64,000 nucleotides of DNA from Rhodospirillaceae bacterium (GTDB lineage Bacteria; Pseudomonadota; Alphaproteobacteria; Reyranellales; Reyranellaceae): the NCBI GenBank assembly GCA_009772935.1, contig WOUR01000024.1:1-64000 (forward strand), given 5' to 3'. Of this stretch, positions 38,302-46,989 are shown piece by piece. Within the stretch, counting starts at the first letter, position 1, and each line of letters begins with the position of its first letter. The position numbers and the translations under genes were made by a program. The notes below the pieces were generated by a model. It searched no databases. It had not been told where the DNA came from and was given only the letters and a program-made list of their open reading frames with translations.

Positions 38302-39801
38302 ATGAGCGCCCAGCTTTCGCGCGACGACTGGAAAGGCCGCATCGGCGGCCTGAGCTACCGCAACCAGGCCTTCATCGGTGGCAAGTTCGTCCCCTCGCTG
38401 ACCGGCAAGACCTTCGATTGCGTGAATCCGGCGACCGGCCAGGTACTGACCAAGGTCGCGGCCTGCGAGCAGGCCGACGTCGACGCCGCCGTGAAGGCCG
38501 CGCGCGCCGCCTTCGAGAAGGGCACCTGGGCCAACATGGCGCCGGCCCAGCGCAAGCGCATCATGCTGAAGCTCGCCGACCTCATGATGAAGAACCGCGA
38601 GGAACTGGCGCTGCTCGAGACGCTCGACATGGGCAAGCCGATCGCCTTCTCGACCACGGTCGACGTTCCGGGCTCGGCCAACACGGTCCAGTGGTTCGGC
38701 GAGGCGATCGACAAGATCTATGACGAGGTCGCCCCGACCCCGGGCAACGTCATCGCCATGATCACGCGCGAGGCCGCCGGCGTAGTGGCCTGCGTCGTGC
38801 CGTGGAACTTCCCGCTGCTGATGGCCTGCTGGAAGATCTCGCCGGCGCTGGCCGCCGGCAACTCGGTGATCCTGAAGCCCGCCGAGCAGTCGCCCCTCAC
38901 CGCGTTGCGCCTCGGCGAACTCGCAGCCGAAGCGGGCATTCCCGAGGGCGTCTTCAACGTGCTGCCGGGCTTCGGCGAAACCGCCGGCCAGGCGCTCGGC
39001 CGTCACATGGACGTCGACGTGCTGGCGTTCACCGGCTCGACGGAGGTCGGCAAGTACTTCCTCCGCTACTCCGGCGAGTCCAACATGAAGCAGGTCTGGC
39101 TCGAATGCGGCGGCAAGTCGCCGAACATCGTGCTGGCCGACGCGCCGAACCTCGACATCGCCGCCCGCCGCACGGCGTTCGGAATCTGGTTCAACCAGGG
39201 CGAGGTCTGCACCGCAGGCTCGCGCCTGATCGTCGAGGACAAAATCAAGGACGAGTTCCTCGCCAAGGTCATGGCGATCGGCCAGAAGATGATGCCCGGC
39301 GATCCGCTCGACCCGAAGACCCAGATGGGCGCCATGGTCGACGATACCCAGACCAAGCGGGTCATGGGCTACATCGATGCCGGCCAAAAGGAAGGCGCCA
39401 GGCTCGCCATGGGCGGCAAGCAGGTGCACATCGACAATGCCGGCTCGTTCATCGAGCCGACCGTGTTCGACAACGTCGACAACCGGATGAAGATCGCCCA
39501 GGAGGAGATCTTCGGGCCGGTCCTGTCGGTCATCCCGGTCAAGGATGCCGAGCAGGCCCTCACGGTCGCCAACGACACGATCTACGGCCTCGCCTCGGCG
39601 ATCTTCACCTCTGACATCAACAAGGCCTTCAAGTTCTCCAAGGCCCTGCGCGCCGGCTCGGTATGGGTCAACACCTATGACGGCGGCGACATCACCACGC
39701 CGTTCGGCGGCTACAAGCAGTCGGGCAACGGTCGCGACAAGTCACTGCACGCCTTCGACAAGTTCACGCAGATGAAGACGACTTGGATCCAGCTAGGCTG
39801 A
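38302..39801 (+). CDS. aldehyde dehydrogenase (PuuC/BetB-like)
   Basis: A 499-residue NAD(P)-dependent aldehyde dehydrogenase. VVPWNFPLLMACWKISPALAAGN and LKPAEQSPLTA bind the cofactor. FTGSTEVGKYF leads to the catalytic Glu (LECGGKSPNIV) and the nucleophile Cys (NQGEVCTAGSR); EEIFGPVLSVIPV closes the core. Closest by feel to gamma-glutamyl-aminobutyraldehyde / betaine-aldehyde type enzymes that oxidise amine-derived aldehydes; the substrate is not fixed by sequence. A very strong ribosome-binding site (GAGGAGGAGA) precedes the start. Monocistronic, with its own terminator. Confidence 0.93.
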   Translation: MSAQLSRDDWKGRIGGLSYRNQAFIGGKFVPSLTGKTFDCVNPATGQVLTKVAACEQADVDAAVKAARAAFEKGTWANMAPAQRKRIMLKLADLMMKNREELALLETLDMGKPIAFSTTVDVPGSANTVQWFGEAIDKIYDEVAPTPGNVIAMITREAAGVVACVVPWNFPLLMACWKISPALAAGNSVILKPAEQSPLTALRLGELAAEAGIPEGVFNVLPGFGETAGQALGRHMDVDVLAFTGSTEVGKYFLRYSGESNMKQVWLECGGKSPNIVLADAPNLDIAARRTAFGIWFNQGEVCTAGSRLIVEDKIKDEFLAKVMAIGQKMMPGDPLDPKTQMGAMVDDTQTKRVMGYIDAGQKEGARLAMGGKQVHIDNAGSFIEPTVFDNVDNRMKIAQEEIFGPVLSVIPVKDAEQALTVANDTIYGLASAIFTSDINKAFKFSKALRAGSVWVNTYDGGDITTPFGGYKQSGNGRDKSLHAFDKFTQMKTTWIQLG

Positions 39802-39819
39802 TCCCGCTCGATCGAATGG

Positions 39820-39855
39820 AAGCCGCGCCGGCAGCCACGCCAGCGCGGCTTTTTT
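39820..39855 (+). terminator. intrinsic terminator of the aldehyde dehydrogenase gene
   Basis: Stem AAGCCGCGC (39820-39828) with GCGCGGCTT (39843-39851), loop of 14 bases, followed by a T run (to 39855). Confidence 0.85.
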
Positions 39856-39897
39856 CTGGCCGGATTTTCTTGCTTATGCTGAACACAAAGCTTTCCC

Positions 39898-40446
39898 ATG
39901 AACAGTGACGGACTGCACCGCCTGAAGCAGCGTGGCATCGAGGAGATGCGGCGCTTCCTGCTGATGTTCGTGTACCTCTACGTGGTCTTCGGCCTGTTCG
40001 TGCTCAACGAAAGCCTGGTCTTGTCGGAGCGGAATCTGTCCTTCGCTCCGCAGGGATTCGCCCTGATCAATGCCGCCGTCATGGCCAAGGTCATGCTGAT
40101 CGCCGAGAACCTGAAGCTCGGGCGCCGGTTCGACCATCTGCCGCTGATATGGCCGGTGGCCTACAAGGCCGGATTGTTCTCTCTCGTCTTCATGCTCTTC
40201 CACGCCGTCGAGCGTATTGGCCTCGGCATGGTGGCCGGCAAGTCCTTCGCCGCCAGCATGCCCCATATCGGCGGAGTCACGTGGGAGGGCAAGCTGACGG
40301 TGTGGGCCATCATGAGCATCTCGCTGCTGCCCTTCTTCGCTCTGCGCGAGATCGGACAGATCCTCGGCGAAGGCAGACTGTGGCGGCTCATGTTCCATGC
40401 GCGTCCTGCCCCGGGATCCGATCGGAGTGCGGCCGATGTCCCTTAG
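39898..40446 (+). CDS. small integral membrane protein, unknown function
   Basis: A 182-residue protein with about four hydrophobic segments (FLLMFVYLYVVFGLFVL, FALINAAVMAKVMLI, GLFSLVFMLFHAVERIG, LTVWAIMSISLLPFFAL) and a charged N-terminal helix (HRLKQRGIEEMRR). Charged residues sit within helices (NESLVLSER, MLFHAVERI), suggesting a functional pore or substrate site. I do not recognise the family. It stands alone: a terminator precedes it and a 238-base gap without a recognisable gene follows. Confidence 0.75.
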   Translation: MNSDGLHRLKQRGIEEMRRFLLMFVYLYVVFGLFVLNESLVLSERNLSFAPQGFALINAAVMAKVMLIAENLKLGRRFDHLPLIWPVAYKAGLFSLVFMLFHAVERIGLGMVAGKSFAASMPHIGGVTWEGKLTVWAIMSISLLPFFALREIGQILGEGRLWRLMFHARPAPGSDRSAADVP

Positions 40447-40684
40447 CTCGGCGACGTAGGATTGCGTCGAGCCTAGTCCCCTCGGCACCACCGCGAGCCG
40501 CGGGTGTCCTCCGCTCGCAACGACCGGCGCAGTTGCCGCGTACTCGTGCAATCCCGCTTCGGGTGATCCGTAGGCTGCTGGCGGTCGATCGCGAACAAAC
40601 CGTCGTCAGGCATGCGTTCGTGCCCCCTTGCGCACTGCCCGCAATGGTAGTGGACTCGCCCACAACGAAAACAGGAGGAAACGA

Positions 40685-41791
40685 ATGCAATTCGGTTATT
40701 TCACCATGCCCTCGCATCCGCCCGAGCGCTCTCTGAAGGACGGCCACGAATGGGATCTGCAGGTGATCCGCTGGCTCGACGAACTCGGCTTCTCTGAGGC
40801 CTGGATCGGTGAGCATCACACCGCGCCATGGGAGCCTCATCCCTCGCCCGACCTGCTGGTGGCACAGGCGCTGATGCAGACCAAGAACATCCGCCTCGGG
40901 CCCGGCGGCTTCCTGCTGCCGTACCATCACCCGGCCGAGCTCGCGAACAGGGTCGCCATGCTCGACCATATCTCCGGCGGGCGACTCAACTTCGGCATTG
41001 CCGCGTCGGGCCTGCCCAGCGACTGGGCGATGTTCAACGTCGACGGCATGTCGGGCGCGAACCGCGACATGACACGCGAGGCACTCGACATCATCCTCAA
41101 GCTCTGGTCCTCGACCGAGCCCTTCGACTACAAGGGAAAGTACTGGCACGTCACAAAGCCCGACACGATGTTCGGCTTCCTGAAGCCGCACATCAAGCCG
41201 CTGCAGGCGCCGCACCCGCCGATCGGCGTCGCCGGCCTCTCAAAGGGCTCCGACACGCTGAAGCTCGCCGGCGAGAAGGGTTACATCCCGATGAGCCTCA
41301 ACCTCAATCCGGCGTATGTGAAGAGCCACTGGGAGTCGGTGGAAACCGGCGCCGCCAAGTCGGGCCGCACCGCCGACCGCAATCAATGGCGCCTGGTGCG
41401 CGAAGTCTTCGTGGCGGACACCGACGAAGAGGCGATGCGCCTGTCGGTCGGCTCGCACATGGGCCGCATGATGCGGGAGTACTTCCTGCCCCTGCTCTCG
41501 CAGTTCGGCTTCTTCGAATACCTGAAGCACGATGCCGGCGCAGCGGATTCCGACGTCACGCCGGAATACTGCGCCAAGCACAACTGGATCGTCGGCTCGC
41601 CCAAGACAGTCGTCGAGAAGATCGAGAAGATCTACGACGAGGTCGGTGGCTTCGGCCAGCTCCTGGTCTTCGGCTTCGACTATGTCGAGAACCCGCAGGC
41701 GTGGCGCCGCTCCCTCGAACTGCTGTCGAAGGAAGTGATGCCCAAGGTCCAGCACCTCAAGCCCAAGATGGCAAGACTGGCGGCGGAGTAA
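40685..41791 (+). CDS. LLM-class flavin-dependent oxidoreductase (luciferase-like)
   Basis: A 368-residue TIM-barrel flavoprotein. It opens MQFGYFTMPSHPP; FSEAWIGEHHTAPWEPHPSPDLLVAQAL and IRLGPGGFLLPYHHPAELANRVAMLDHISGGRLNFGI (in sections) are the bacterial-luciferase family blocks for reduced FMN. These are monooxygenases for alkanes, sulfonates or similar, needing a separate flavin reductase. AGGAGG lies upstream and fixes the start. Substrate unknown. Convergent with the DUF533 gene, sharing a bidirectional hairpin. Confidence 0.92.
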   Translation: MQFGYFTMPSHPPERSLKDGHEWDLQVIRWLDELGFSEAWIGEHHTAPWEPHPSPDLLVAQALMQTKNIRLGPGGFLLPYHHPAELANRVAMLDHISGGRLNFGIAASGLPSDWAMFNVDGMSGANRDMTREALDIILKLWSSTEPFDYKGKYWHVTKPDTMFGFLKPHIKPLQAPHPPIGVAGLSKGSDTLKLAGEKGYIPMSLNLNPAYVKSHWESVETGAAKSGRTADRNQWRLVREVFVADTDEEAMRLSVGSHMGRMMREYFLPLLSQFGFFEYLKHDAGAADSDVTPEYCAKHNWIVGSPKTVVEKIEKIYDEVGGFGQLLVFGFDYVENPQAWRRSLELLSKEVMPKVQHLKPKMARLAAE

Positions 41792-41806
41792 CCCCGCCAC
41801 CAGTCT
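41774..41806. terminator. bidirectional hairpin between convergent genes
   Basis: AGACTGG (41774-41780) pairs with CCAGTCT (41800-41806), then one mismatch, then GGCGG (41782-41786) with CCGCC (41794-41798), with a 7-base loop. It overlaps the LLM-gene stop and lies just before the DUF533 stop at 41813, so it can end both transcripts. Confidence 0.7.
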
Positions 41807-41812
41807 GTCTTG

Positions 41813-42556
41813 TTACGCCGCTACCGGCACGCTCTTGCCGGTGGCGGAAGCAACGCTGCCGTGGAGATGCGCCACCAGGGCGTCGTCGAGCTTGAGCCGC
41901 GCGGCCAGCATCGCGAGGTAGCCGCGCTCCGCCGCATTATCGACGTCGATGGCCAGCAGGGACGCGGTGTAGATCTCGGCCGCCTCCTCCGGCGTCGCCG
42001 CCGCGCCCGCGACGGCGTCGACGTCGAGCTTGGCGCGAAGCTCGTCCATCACGAAGGCCTTGTCGTCGGCGCCGAGCGGCAGCTTGTCCATCTCCGCGAA
42101 GATCCGCGCCTGTTCCTGGGCATCGACATGGCCGTCGGCCTTGGCGGCGGCGATCATGGCGCGCAAAAGATGGCGCGCAAGCGTCTGCTGGCCCGCCTCG
42201 GTCGAGGGGTTGAACGGGGTTCCGCTGGGCGCCGGCAACATCGGTACCGGAGCCTGCGGCGCCTGCGTGACCGGCGCCGCCTGCTTGCCGGCCTGCCAGT
42301 CGTTGTACGCCTTGTAGGCGAGCGCTCCGACCGCGGCCATACCGCCGAGCTTGAGAGCCTCGCCGCCAATCTTGCGGCCGGTCTTGCTGCCCATCAGCAG
42401 CGCCGCCAAGCCACCCGCGAGCACTCCGCCGCCGGCCCCGCTCAGGAAACCGCCGACGCCGCCCTGGCTGCCGGTTGGGCCAACGCCCTGGCCACCGCCC
42501 TGGCCACCGCCCTGACCGCCCATAAACTGTTCCAGCAACTGCTTCGCATCGAACAT
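41813..42556 (-). CDS. DUF533/YebE-like protein with TerB-like domain
   Basis: A 247-residue protein. A glycine/glutamine-rich N-terminus (GGQGGGQGGGQGVG) is followed by a hydrophobic Gly-rich segment (GGVLAGGLAALLMG) and GGMAAVGALAYKAYNDWQ. A helical TerB-like domain (ARHLLRAMIAAAKADGHVDAQEQARIF, ERGYLAMLAARLKL) completes it. This is the DUF533 architecture, of unknown function, probably membrane associated. GGAGAGG precedes the start. The Gly-rich part is encoded by 12-base tandem repeats. Confidence 0.85.
   Translation of the reverse strand: MFDAKQLLEQFMGGQGGGQGGGQGVGPTGSQGGVGGFLSGAGGGVLAGGLAALLMGSKTGRKIGGEALKLGGMAAVGALAYKAYNDWQAGKQAAPVTQAPQAPVPMLPAPSGTPFNPSTEAGQQTLARHLLRAMIAAAKADGHVDAQEQARIFAEMDKLPLGADDKAFVMDELRAKLDVDAVAGAAATPEEAAEIYTASLLAIDVDNAAERGYLAMLAARLKLDDALVAHLHGSVASATGKSVPVAA
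42479..42514. repeat. three tandem 12-base repeats
   Basis: Unit GCCACCGCCCTG (42491-42502 and 42503-42514), preceded by a one-mismatch copy GCCAACGCCCTG (42479-42490). In-frame within the DUF533 gene, where each unit encodes four Gly/Gln-type residues, so length change would preserve the frame. Confidence 0.85.
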
Positions 42557-42622
42557 GACGCCTCGCCTCTCCTGTTATCTTGCGAGGTCAGATGATGTGC
42601 AATTGTGGCAAAACCGGGAGAA

Positions 42623-43849
42623 TCAGGATCGTTTCGATAGAAATGCGGCCGCCGCGAATCCCAACGCCGCGACCAGCATGATGCCGGCCAATCCCCACAG
42701 GACGGGCGTGTAGCCGCCGAGCGCTCCCCAGGCGAGGGACGCGAGCACGGGCCCGGCGGCGCGCATGACATTGGTGGGCATGGTGAGTGCTCCGGAGACG
42801 ACGCCGTAGCCCTCCGGACCGATGAATTCGGGCACGGCCATGCCCCGCAGGATCGTCACGAGGCCGTTGGCGACGCCATAGACGACGGCGAACAGGATCA
42901 GCGGATAAACGTCGGTGATGCCCGTCGCGAGGAAGCCCATCGCCAGCGGAAAGGCGAAATAGATCACCGCGCCCAGCTGGATCGTCGTGATGTGGCGTTG
43001 CCCGACCATCAACAGCACTCGTCCAACCACTTGCATCGGTCCGATCAGCGCGATGATCGCCATGACCACCCCGGTCGGCACGCCGCGATCGTCGAGGAGC
43101 GGTATCAAGTGAAAGCTCATGGCCGAGAAGGCGAGCCCGTAGCCTGCAAACGCGACGACGAGTCCCCAGAAGGCCGGCACGCGGACCGCGGCCGCCAGCG
43201 GGTTCCGCGTCACGACTCCTTCGGCAGGCGGCTTGGGGGCCGCGATAGGCACGGGCGCCACCTCCGGCCCCGGCACGATCAGCCAGTGCATCAGCGCGAC
43301 GCCCAGGACGATGACAGCCAGCACGTCGAGCGCGGGCCGCCAGCCGATCCACTCGACGAGGAACTGCGTGAAGGGAATGCCGAAGGTGCTGGCCAGGCCG
43401 CCCAGGAAGGTCATCAGCAGGATCGCCTGCTTGTAGCGCGGGCCGTAGACGCGGGTGATCACCGCGAAGGCCGGCTCATAGAGCGTCACCGCCTGGCACG
43501 CACCGAGACCGATCCACATCGCGTAGAACACCGGCAGCGATTCGACCCTCGACCACAGGAACAGCAGCGCGGCCGCAAGCAGCGACCCGCCGGTCATCAG
43601 CAGCCGACCGTGGCCGCGATCGATCCAGGCGCCGACGGCGATGGAACAGAGGCCGGCGGTGAGCAGTCCCGCCGAGAGAGCGCCGAACATCGCACTGCGC
43701 GACCAGCCCAGCTCCTGGCTCATCGGTACGACGAACAGGGGGAAAGTGTAGTAGACAATGCCCCAGGTCACGAGCTGGCCCAGCGAGAGCATCCACAAGA
43801 TGGTCGACGGGCGCTTTCGCCACGCTCCCCCTGCTCCGTCCTTCGCCAT
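42623..43849 (-). CDS. MFS transporter (monocarboxylate-transporter-like)
   Basis: A 408-residue protein with 12 predicted helices. The start of the first helix (STILWMLSLGQLVTWGIVYYTFPLFVVPM), the loop GAWIDRGHGRLLMTGG and the second-half VGRVLLMVGQRH fit MFS members of the oxalate/formate or monocarboxylate type. The chosen start at 43849 precedes a basic cytoplasmic tail; an upstream GTG at 43870 is less favoured because its ribosome site would be too close. Substrate unknown. Divergent from the patatin gene. Confidence 0.87.
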   Translation of the reverse strand: MAKDGAGGAWRKRPSTILWMLSLGQLVTWGIVYYTFPLFVVPMSQELGWSRSAMFGALSAGLLTAGLCSIAVGAWIDRGHGRLLMTGGSLLAAALLFLWSRVESLPVFYAMWIGLGACQAVTLYEPAFAVITRVYGPRYKQAILLMTFLGGLASTFGIPFTQFLVEWIGWRPALDVLAVIVLGVALMHWLIVPGPEVAPVPIAAPKPPAEGVVTRNPLAAAVRVPAFWGLVVAFAGYGLAFSAMSFHLIPLLDDRGVPTGVVMAIIALIGPMQVVGRVLLMVGQRHITTIQLGAVIYFAFPLAMGFLATGITDVYPLILFAVVYGVANGLVTILRGMAVPEFIGPEGYGVVSGALTMPTNVMRAAGPVLASLAWGALGGYTPVLWGLAGIMLVAALGFAAAAFLSKRS

Positions 43850-43922
43850 AATGCCGCCTGCTCTACCCACTTCCTTTACAGAACGATGACCCTAACGCCG
43901 CACGGGCCGCGAGGATAGACGC

Positions 43923-44948
43923 ATGACCGACAGCAAACGCATCAACCTCGCTCTGCAGGGCGGCGGCAGCCACGGTGCCTACACCTGGGGCGTGCTCGAC
44001 GCGCTGATCGAGGATGGCCGCCTCGAGATCGAAGCGGTCAGCGGCACCAGCGCCGGCGCCATGAACGCCGCGATCATGCTGCAAGGCTGGGCCAAGGGCG
44101 GCCCGGCCGGCGCGCGCGCCGCCCTGGCCGCCTTCTGGGGCGAGCTCGGACAGATGTCGATCGCCAGCCCGATCCGGCGCACGCCGCTCGATCGCCTGCA
44201 GGGCAACTGGAACCTCGACGATTCGCCTGGCGCGCTGTGGGCCGACCTGATCCAGCGCACGCTCACGCCGTGGCAGCGCAATCCGCTGAAGTTCGATCCG
44301 CTGCGCGACCTGCTCGCCCGGCACTTCGATCAGGAGTCCGTTCGTGCCTGCCACCAGATCAAGGCATTCATCGCCGCGACTAACGTGGCAACCGGCAAGG
44401 TGCGCATCTTCACCCGCGAGGAACTGTCGATCGACGCGCTGCTGGCATCGGCCTGCCTGCCCAGCATCCACGAAGCCGTGGTGATCGATGGTGAGCCCTA
44501 CTGGGACGGCGGCTTCCGAGGCAACCCGCCGATCTGGCCGTTCATCTACAACAGCGCGAGCGCCGACGTGGTCATCGTCGAAGTCGACCCGCCCGGCCGC
44601 GAAGGCATCCCGCGCTCCAATGCCGAGATCGCCGACCGGCTGAACGAGATCACCTTCGGCGGCGCGCTGATGGCGGAGATGCGCGCAATCGCCTTCGTGC
44701 AGGAACTCATCGACAACGGCGCCCTCACCGGCGAATTCAGCGACCGTCTGAAGAAGCTGCTCATCCACTCGATCGGTGATCCGGCGACGCTGGCGCCGCT
44801 CGGCGCGGTCAGCAAGTTCAACATCGAGCCGGAATTCCTCGATCATCTGTTCAAGGCCGGCCGCGCCTCTGCAACCGCGTGGCTGGCTTCGACGTTCGAC
44901 AAAATCGGCGCCGAGAACAGCATCGACATCCGCGCGCGCTTCCTGTGA
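43923..44948 (+). CDS. patatin-like phospholipase
   Basis: A 341-residue protein. INLALQGGGSHGAYTWGVLDAL is the glycine-rich oxyanion loop; VSGTSAGAMNAA carries the nucleophile Ser (GTSAG), and PYWDGGFRGNPPI carries the dyad Asp (DGG). This is the bacterial RssA/patatin type, hydrolysing acyl esters of lipids. No signal peptide. The C-terminal ~80 residues are helical. The exported amide hydrolase follows 33 bases later. Confidence 0.93.
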   Translation: MTDSKRINLALQGGGSHGAYTWGVLDALIEDGRLEIEAVSGTSAGAMNAAIMLQGWAKGGPAGARAALAAFWGELGQMSIASPIRRTPLDRLQGNWNLDDSPGALWADLIQRTLTPWQRNPLKFDPLRDLLARHFDQESVRACHQIKAFIAATNVATGKVRIFTREELSIDALLASACLPSIHEAVVIDGEPYWDGGFRGNPPIWPFIYNSASADVVIVEVDPPGREGIPRSNAEIADRLNEITFGGALMAEMRAIAFVQELIDNGALTGEFSDRLKKLLIHSIGDPATLAPLGAVSKFNIEPEFLDHLFKAGRASATAWLASTFDKIGAENSIDIRARFL

Positions 44949-44981
44949 GATCGAAGTGGAGCAACAAGGGCAACGAATAAC

Positions 44982-46067
44982 ATGAAACGTATTCTGTCGG
45001 GAATCTCCGCACTCGCCCTCGCCGCGACCGCCTTCGCGGCACCGTCGCTGTCATGCACGCGAGCGCTCTATGTCGGCGACGGCAACCTCGTGCTCACCGG
45101 TCGGAACATGGACTGGGACGAGGACATGTACTCGAACCTGTGGGTGTTCCCGGCGGGCATGAAGCGTAACGGAACAGCCGGCGCCAACTCCATCGAGTGG
45201 CGCTCCCGATATGGCAGCGTCGTGGTGTCCGGCTACGAGGCGGGCAGCGCGGACGGCATGAACGAGAAGGGCCTGGTCGCCAACCTCCTCTATCTCGCCG
45301 AATCGAAATACACGCCGGCCGCTGCCGGCCGGCCAAATCTCTCGATCGTCGCCTGGCCACAGTACGTGCTCGACAATTACGCCACCGTTGCCGAGGTGGT
45401 GGAGGCTCTGCGCGGAGAGCCGTTTACTGTCGTCGCGCCCACCCTGCCCAATGGCGCGCCGGCCGCGCTGCATCTTTCCATCTCCGACCCGACAGGCGAT
45501 TCGGCGATCTTCGAGTATATCGACGGCAAGCTCGTCATCCATCACAGCAAGCGTTATGCGGTGATGACCAACTCGCCATCCTACGAGCAGCAGCTCGCTC
45601 TCGACGAGTACTGGAAGACAGTGGGCGGCATGTCGTTCCTGCCGGGAACGGCGCGGGCCTCCGATCGCTTCGTCCGCACATCGTTCCTCCTCGGCGCGAT
45701 TCCCCGGAGCGCCGACAAGAACTTCATAAAGAGCGTGCCGGACCAGTCCTTCGCCTACCAGGCGGTCGCAAGCGTGATGAGCGTCATGCGTTCGGTCAGC
45801 GTTCCGCTTGGCCTGACGACGCCGAACGAACCCAACATTGCATCGACCCTATGGCGGAGCGTCGCGGACCAGAAGAACCTCGTCTACTATTTCGACTCGG
45901 CAACCCGTCCGAACACATTCTGGGTATCGCTCGAGAAGCTCGACTTCAAGCCCGGCGCGCCGGTGAAGAAGCTCACCATCCAGAACGGCGAAGTGTTCTC
46001 AGGCGAGGTCGCCAGCGACTTCAAGCCTGCCGAACCATTCAAGTTCCTTCCGGCAACGCCTCAGTAA
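44982..46067 (+). CDS. exported linear-amide C-N hydrolase (choloylglycine hydrolase / penicillin V acylase family)
   Basis: A 361-residue protein. Signal MKRILSGISALALAATAFA; then SLSCTRALY, where Cys25 would be the N-terminal nucleophile of an Ntn hydrolase after further trimming. LTGRNMDWDEDMYSNLWVFP (Asp in MDWD), GYEAGSADGMNEKGLVANLLYL and YAVMTNSPSYEQQLA are family signatures. Members cleave bile-salt, penicillin V or acyl-homoserine-lactone amides. Periplasmic. The ROK-kinase gene starts three bases after its stop, suggesting one operon. Confidence 0.9.
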   Translation: MKRILSGISALALAATAFAAPSLSCTRALYVGDGNLVLTGRNMDWDEDMYSNLWVFPAGMKRNGTAGANSIEWRSRYGSVVVSGYEAGSADGMNEKGLVANLLYLAESKYTPAAAGRPNLSIVAWPQYVLDNYATVAEVVEALRGEPFTVVAPTLPNGAPAALHLSISDPTGDSAIFEYIDGKLVIHHSKRYAVMTNSPSYEQQLALDEYWKTVGGMSFLPGTARASDRFVRTSFLLGAIPRSADKNFIKSVPDQSFAYQAVASVMSVMRSVSVPLGLTTPNEPNIASTLWRSVADQKNLVYYFDSATRPNTFWVSLEKLDFKPGAPVKKLTIQNGEVFSGEVASDFKPAEPFKFLPATPQ

Positions 46068-46070
46068 CCC

Positions 46071-46988
46071 ATGCGTATCGGCATCGACCTCGGCGGGACC
46101 AAGATCGAGGGCATCGTCCTGGGCGACGACGGCTCCGAACGGGCGCGACTGCGTGTGCCTACTCCGCGGGACAGCTACGAAGCCACGGTCGAGGCCGTGG
46201 CAAGCGTGGTGCGCGAGCTGGAAGGCCGCGTGGGCGCGCGCTGCCGGGTCGGCGTCGGTCATCCCGGCGCCGTCTCGCCCGCGACCGGACTGGTCAAGAA
46301 CGCCAATTCCACGCGACTGAACGGCCACCCGCTCGACGTCGACCTGAGGCAGGCGCTGGCCCGCGACGACGTGCGGCTGTCCAACGACGCCAACTGCTTC
46401 GCTGTCTCCGAAGCGTCGGACGGTGCGGGCGCCGGCGCCGCGGTCGTGTTCGGCGTGATCCTGGGCACGGGTGTCGGCGGCGGCATCGTCATCGACGGCC
46501 GGCCGCTGGTCGGCGCGCAGGCAATCGGCGGGGAATGGGGCCACAACGCCCTGCCCTTGCCGCACGACGACGAGCGCCCCGGCCCGAACTGCTACTGCGG
46601 CCGCAGCGGCTGCGTCGAGGCGTGGCTGAGCGGGCCGGCATTCCAGTCCCAGTATGCCCGGGCAACGGGGCGCGAACTGCGCGCCACGGACATCGCGGAA
46701 GCCGCGGCAACGGGTGACCCGGTGGCGGCGGATTGCTTCCAGCGCTACTGCGACCGCCTCGCCCGCTCTCTCGCCAATGTCGTCAACCTGCTCGATCCCC
46801 ACGTCATCGTGCTCGGCGGCGGCCTCTCCAAGATCGCGCCGCTCTACGAGCGGGTTCCGCAGTTATGGAAAGACTACATCTTCTCCGAACGCGACCGGAT
46901 CGCGACGAAGCTCCGGCCCCCCAGGCACGGTGACTCGAGCGGCGTCCGCGGCGCCGCCTGGCTCTGGCCGGTCCAGGAACGCCTTTAG
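46071..46988 (+). CDS. ROK-family sugar kinase (fructokinase/N-acetylglucosamine kinase-like)
   Basis: A 305-residue ASKHA kinase. RIGIDLGGTKIEGIVLGDDG is the phosphate-1 motif; LSNDANCFA provides the catalytic Asp, and VILGTGVGGGIVIDG the adenosine motif. GGEWGHNALP and the zinc-binding CYCGRSGC complete the ROK signature. It phosphorylates a hexose or amino-sugar; the exact sugar is uncertain. No N-terminal regulatory HTH, so it is a kinase rather than a ROK repressor. It follows the amide hydrolase by three bases. Confidence 0.93.
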   Translation: MRIGIDLGGTKIEGIVLGDDGSERARLRVPTPRDSYEATVEAVASVVRELEGRVGARCRVGVGHPGAVSPATGLVKNANSTRLNGHPLDVDLRQALARDDVRLSNDANCFAVSEASDGAGAGAAVVFGVILGTGVGGGIVIDGRPLVGAQAIGGEWGHNALPLPHDDERPGPNCYCGRSGCVEAWLSGPAFQSQYARATGRELRATDIAEAAATGDPVAADCFQRYCDRLARSLANVVNLLDPHVIVLGGGLSKIAPLYERVPQLWKDYIFSERDRIATKLRPPRHGDSSGVRGAAWLWPVQERL

Positions 46989-46989
46989 C

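Noticed and set aside
40447..40684. Possible small gene in the gap before the LLM oxidoreductase
   Set aside because: Short minus-strand readings exist, but none has a convincing start, ribosome site or family resemblance, so the gap is left unassigned.
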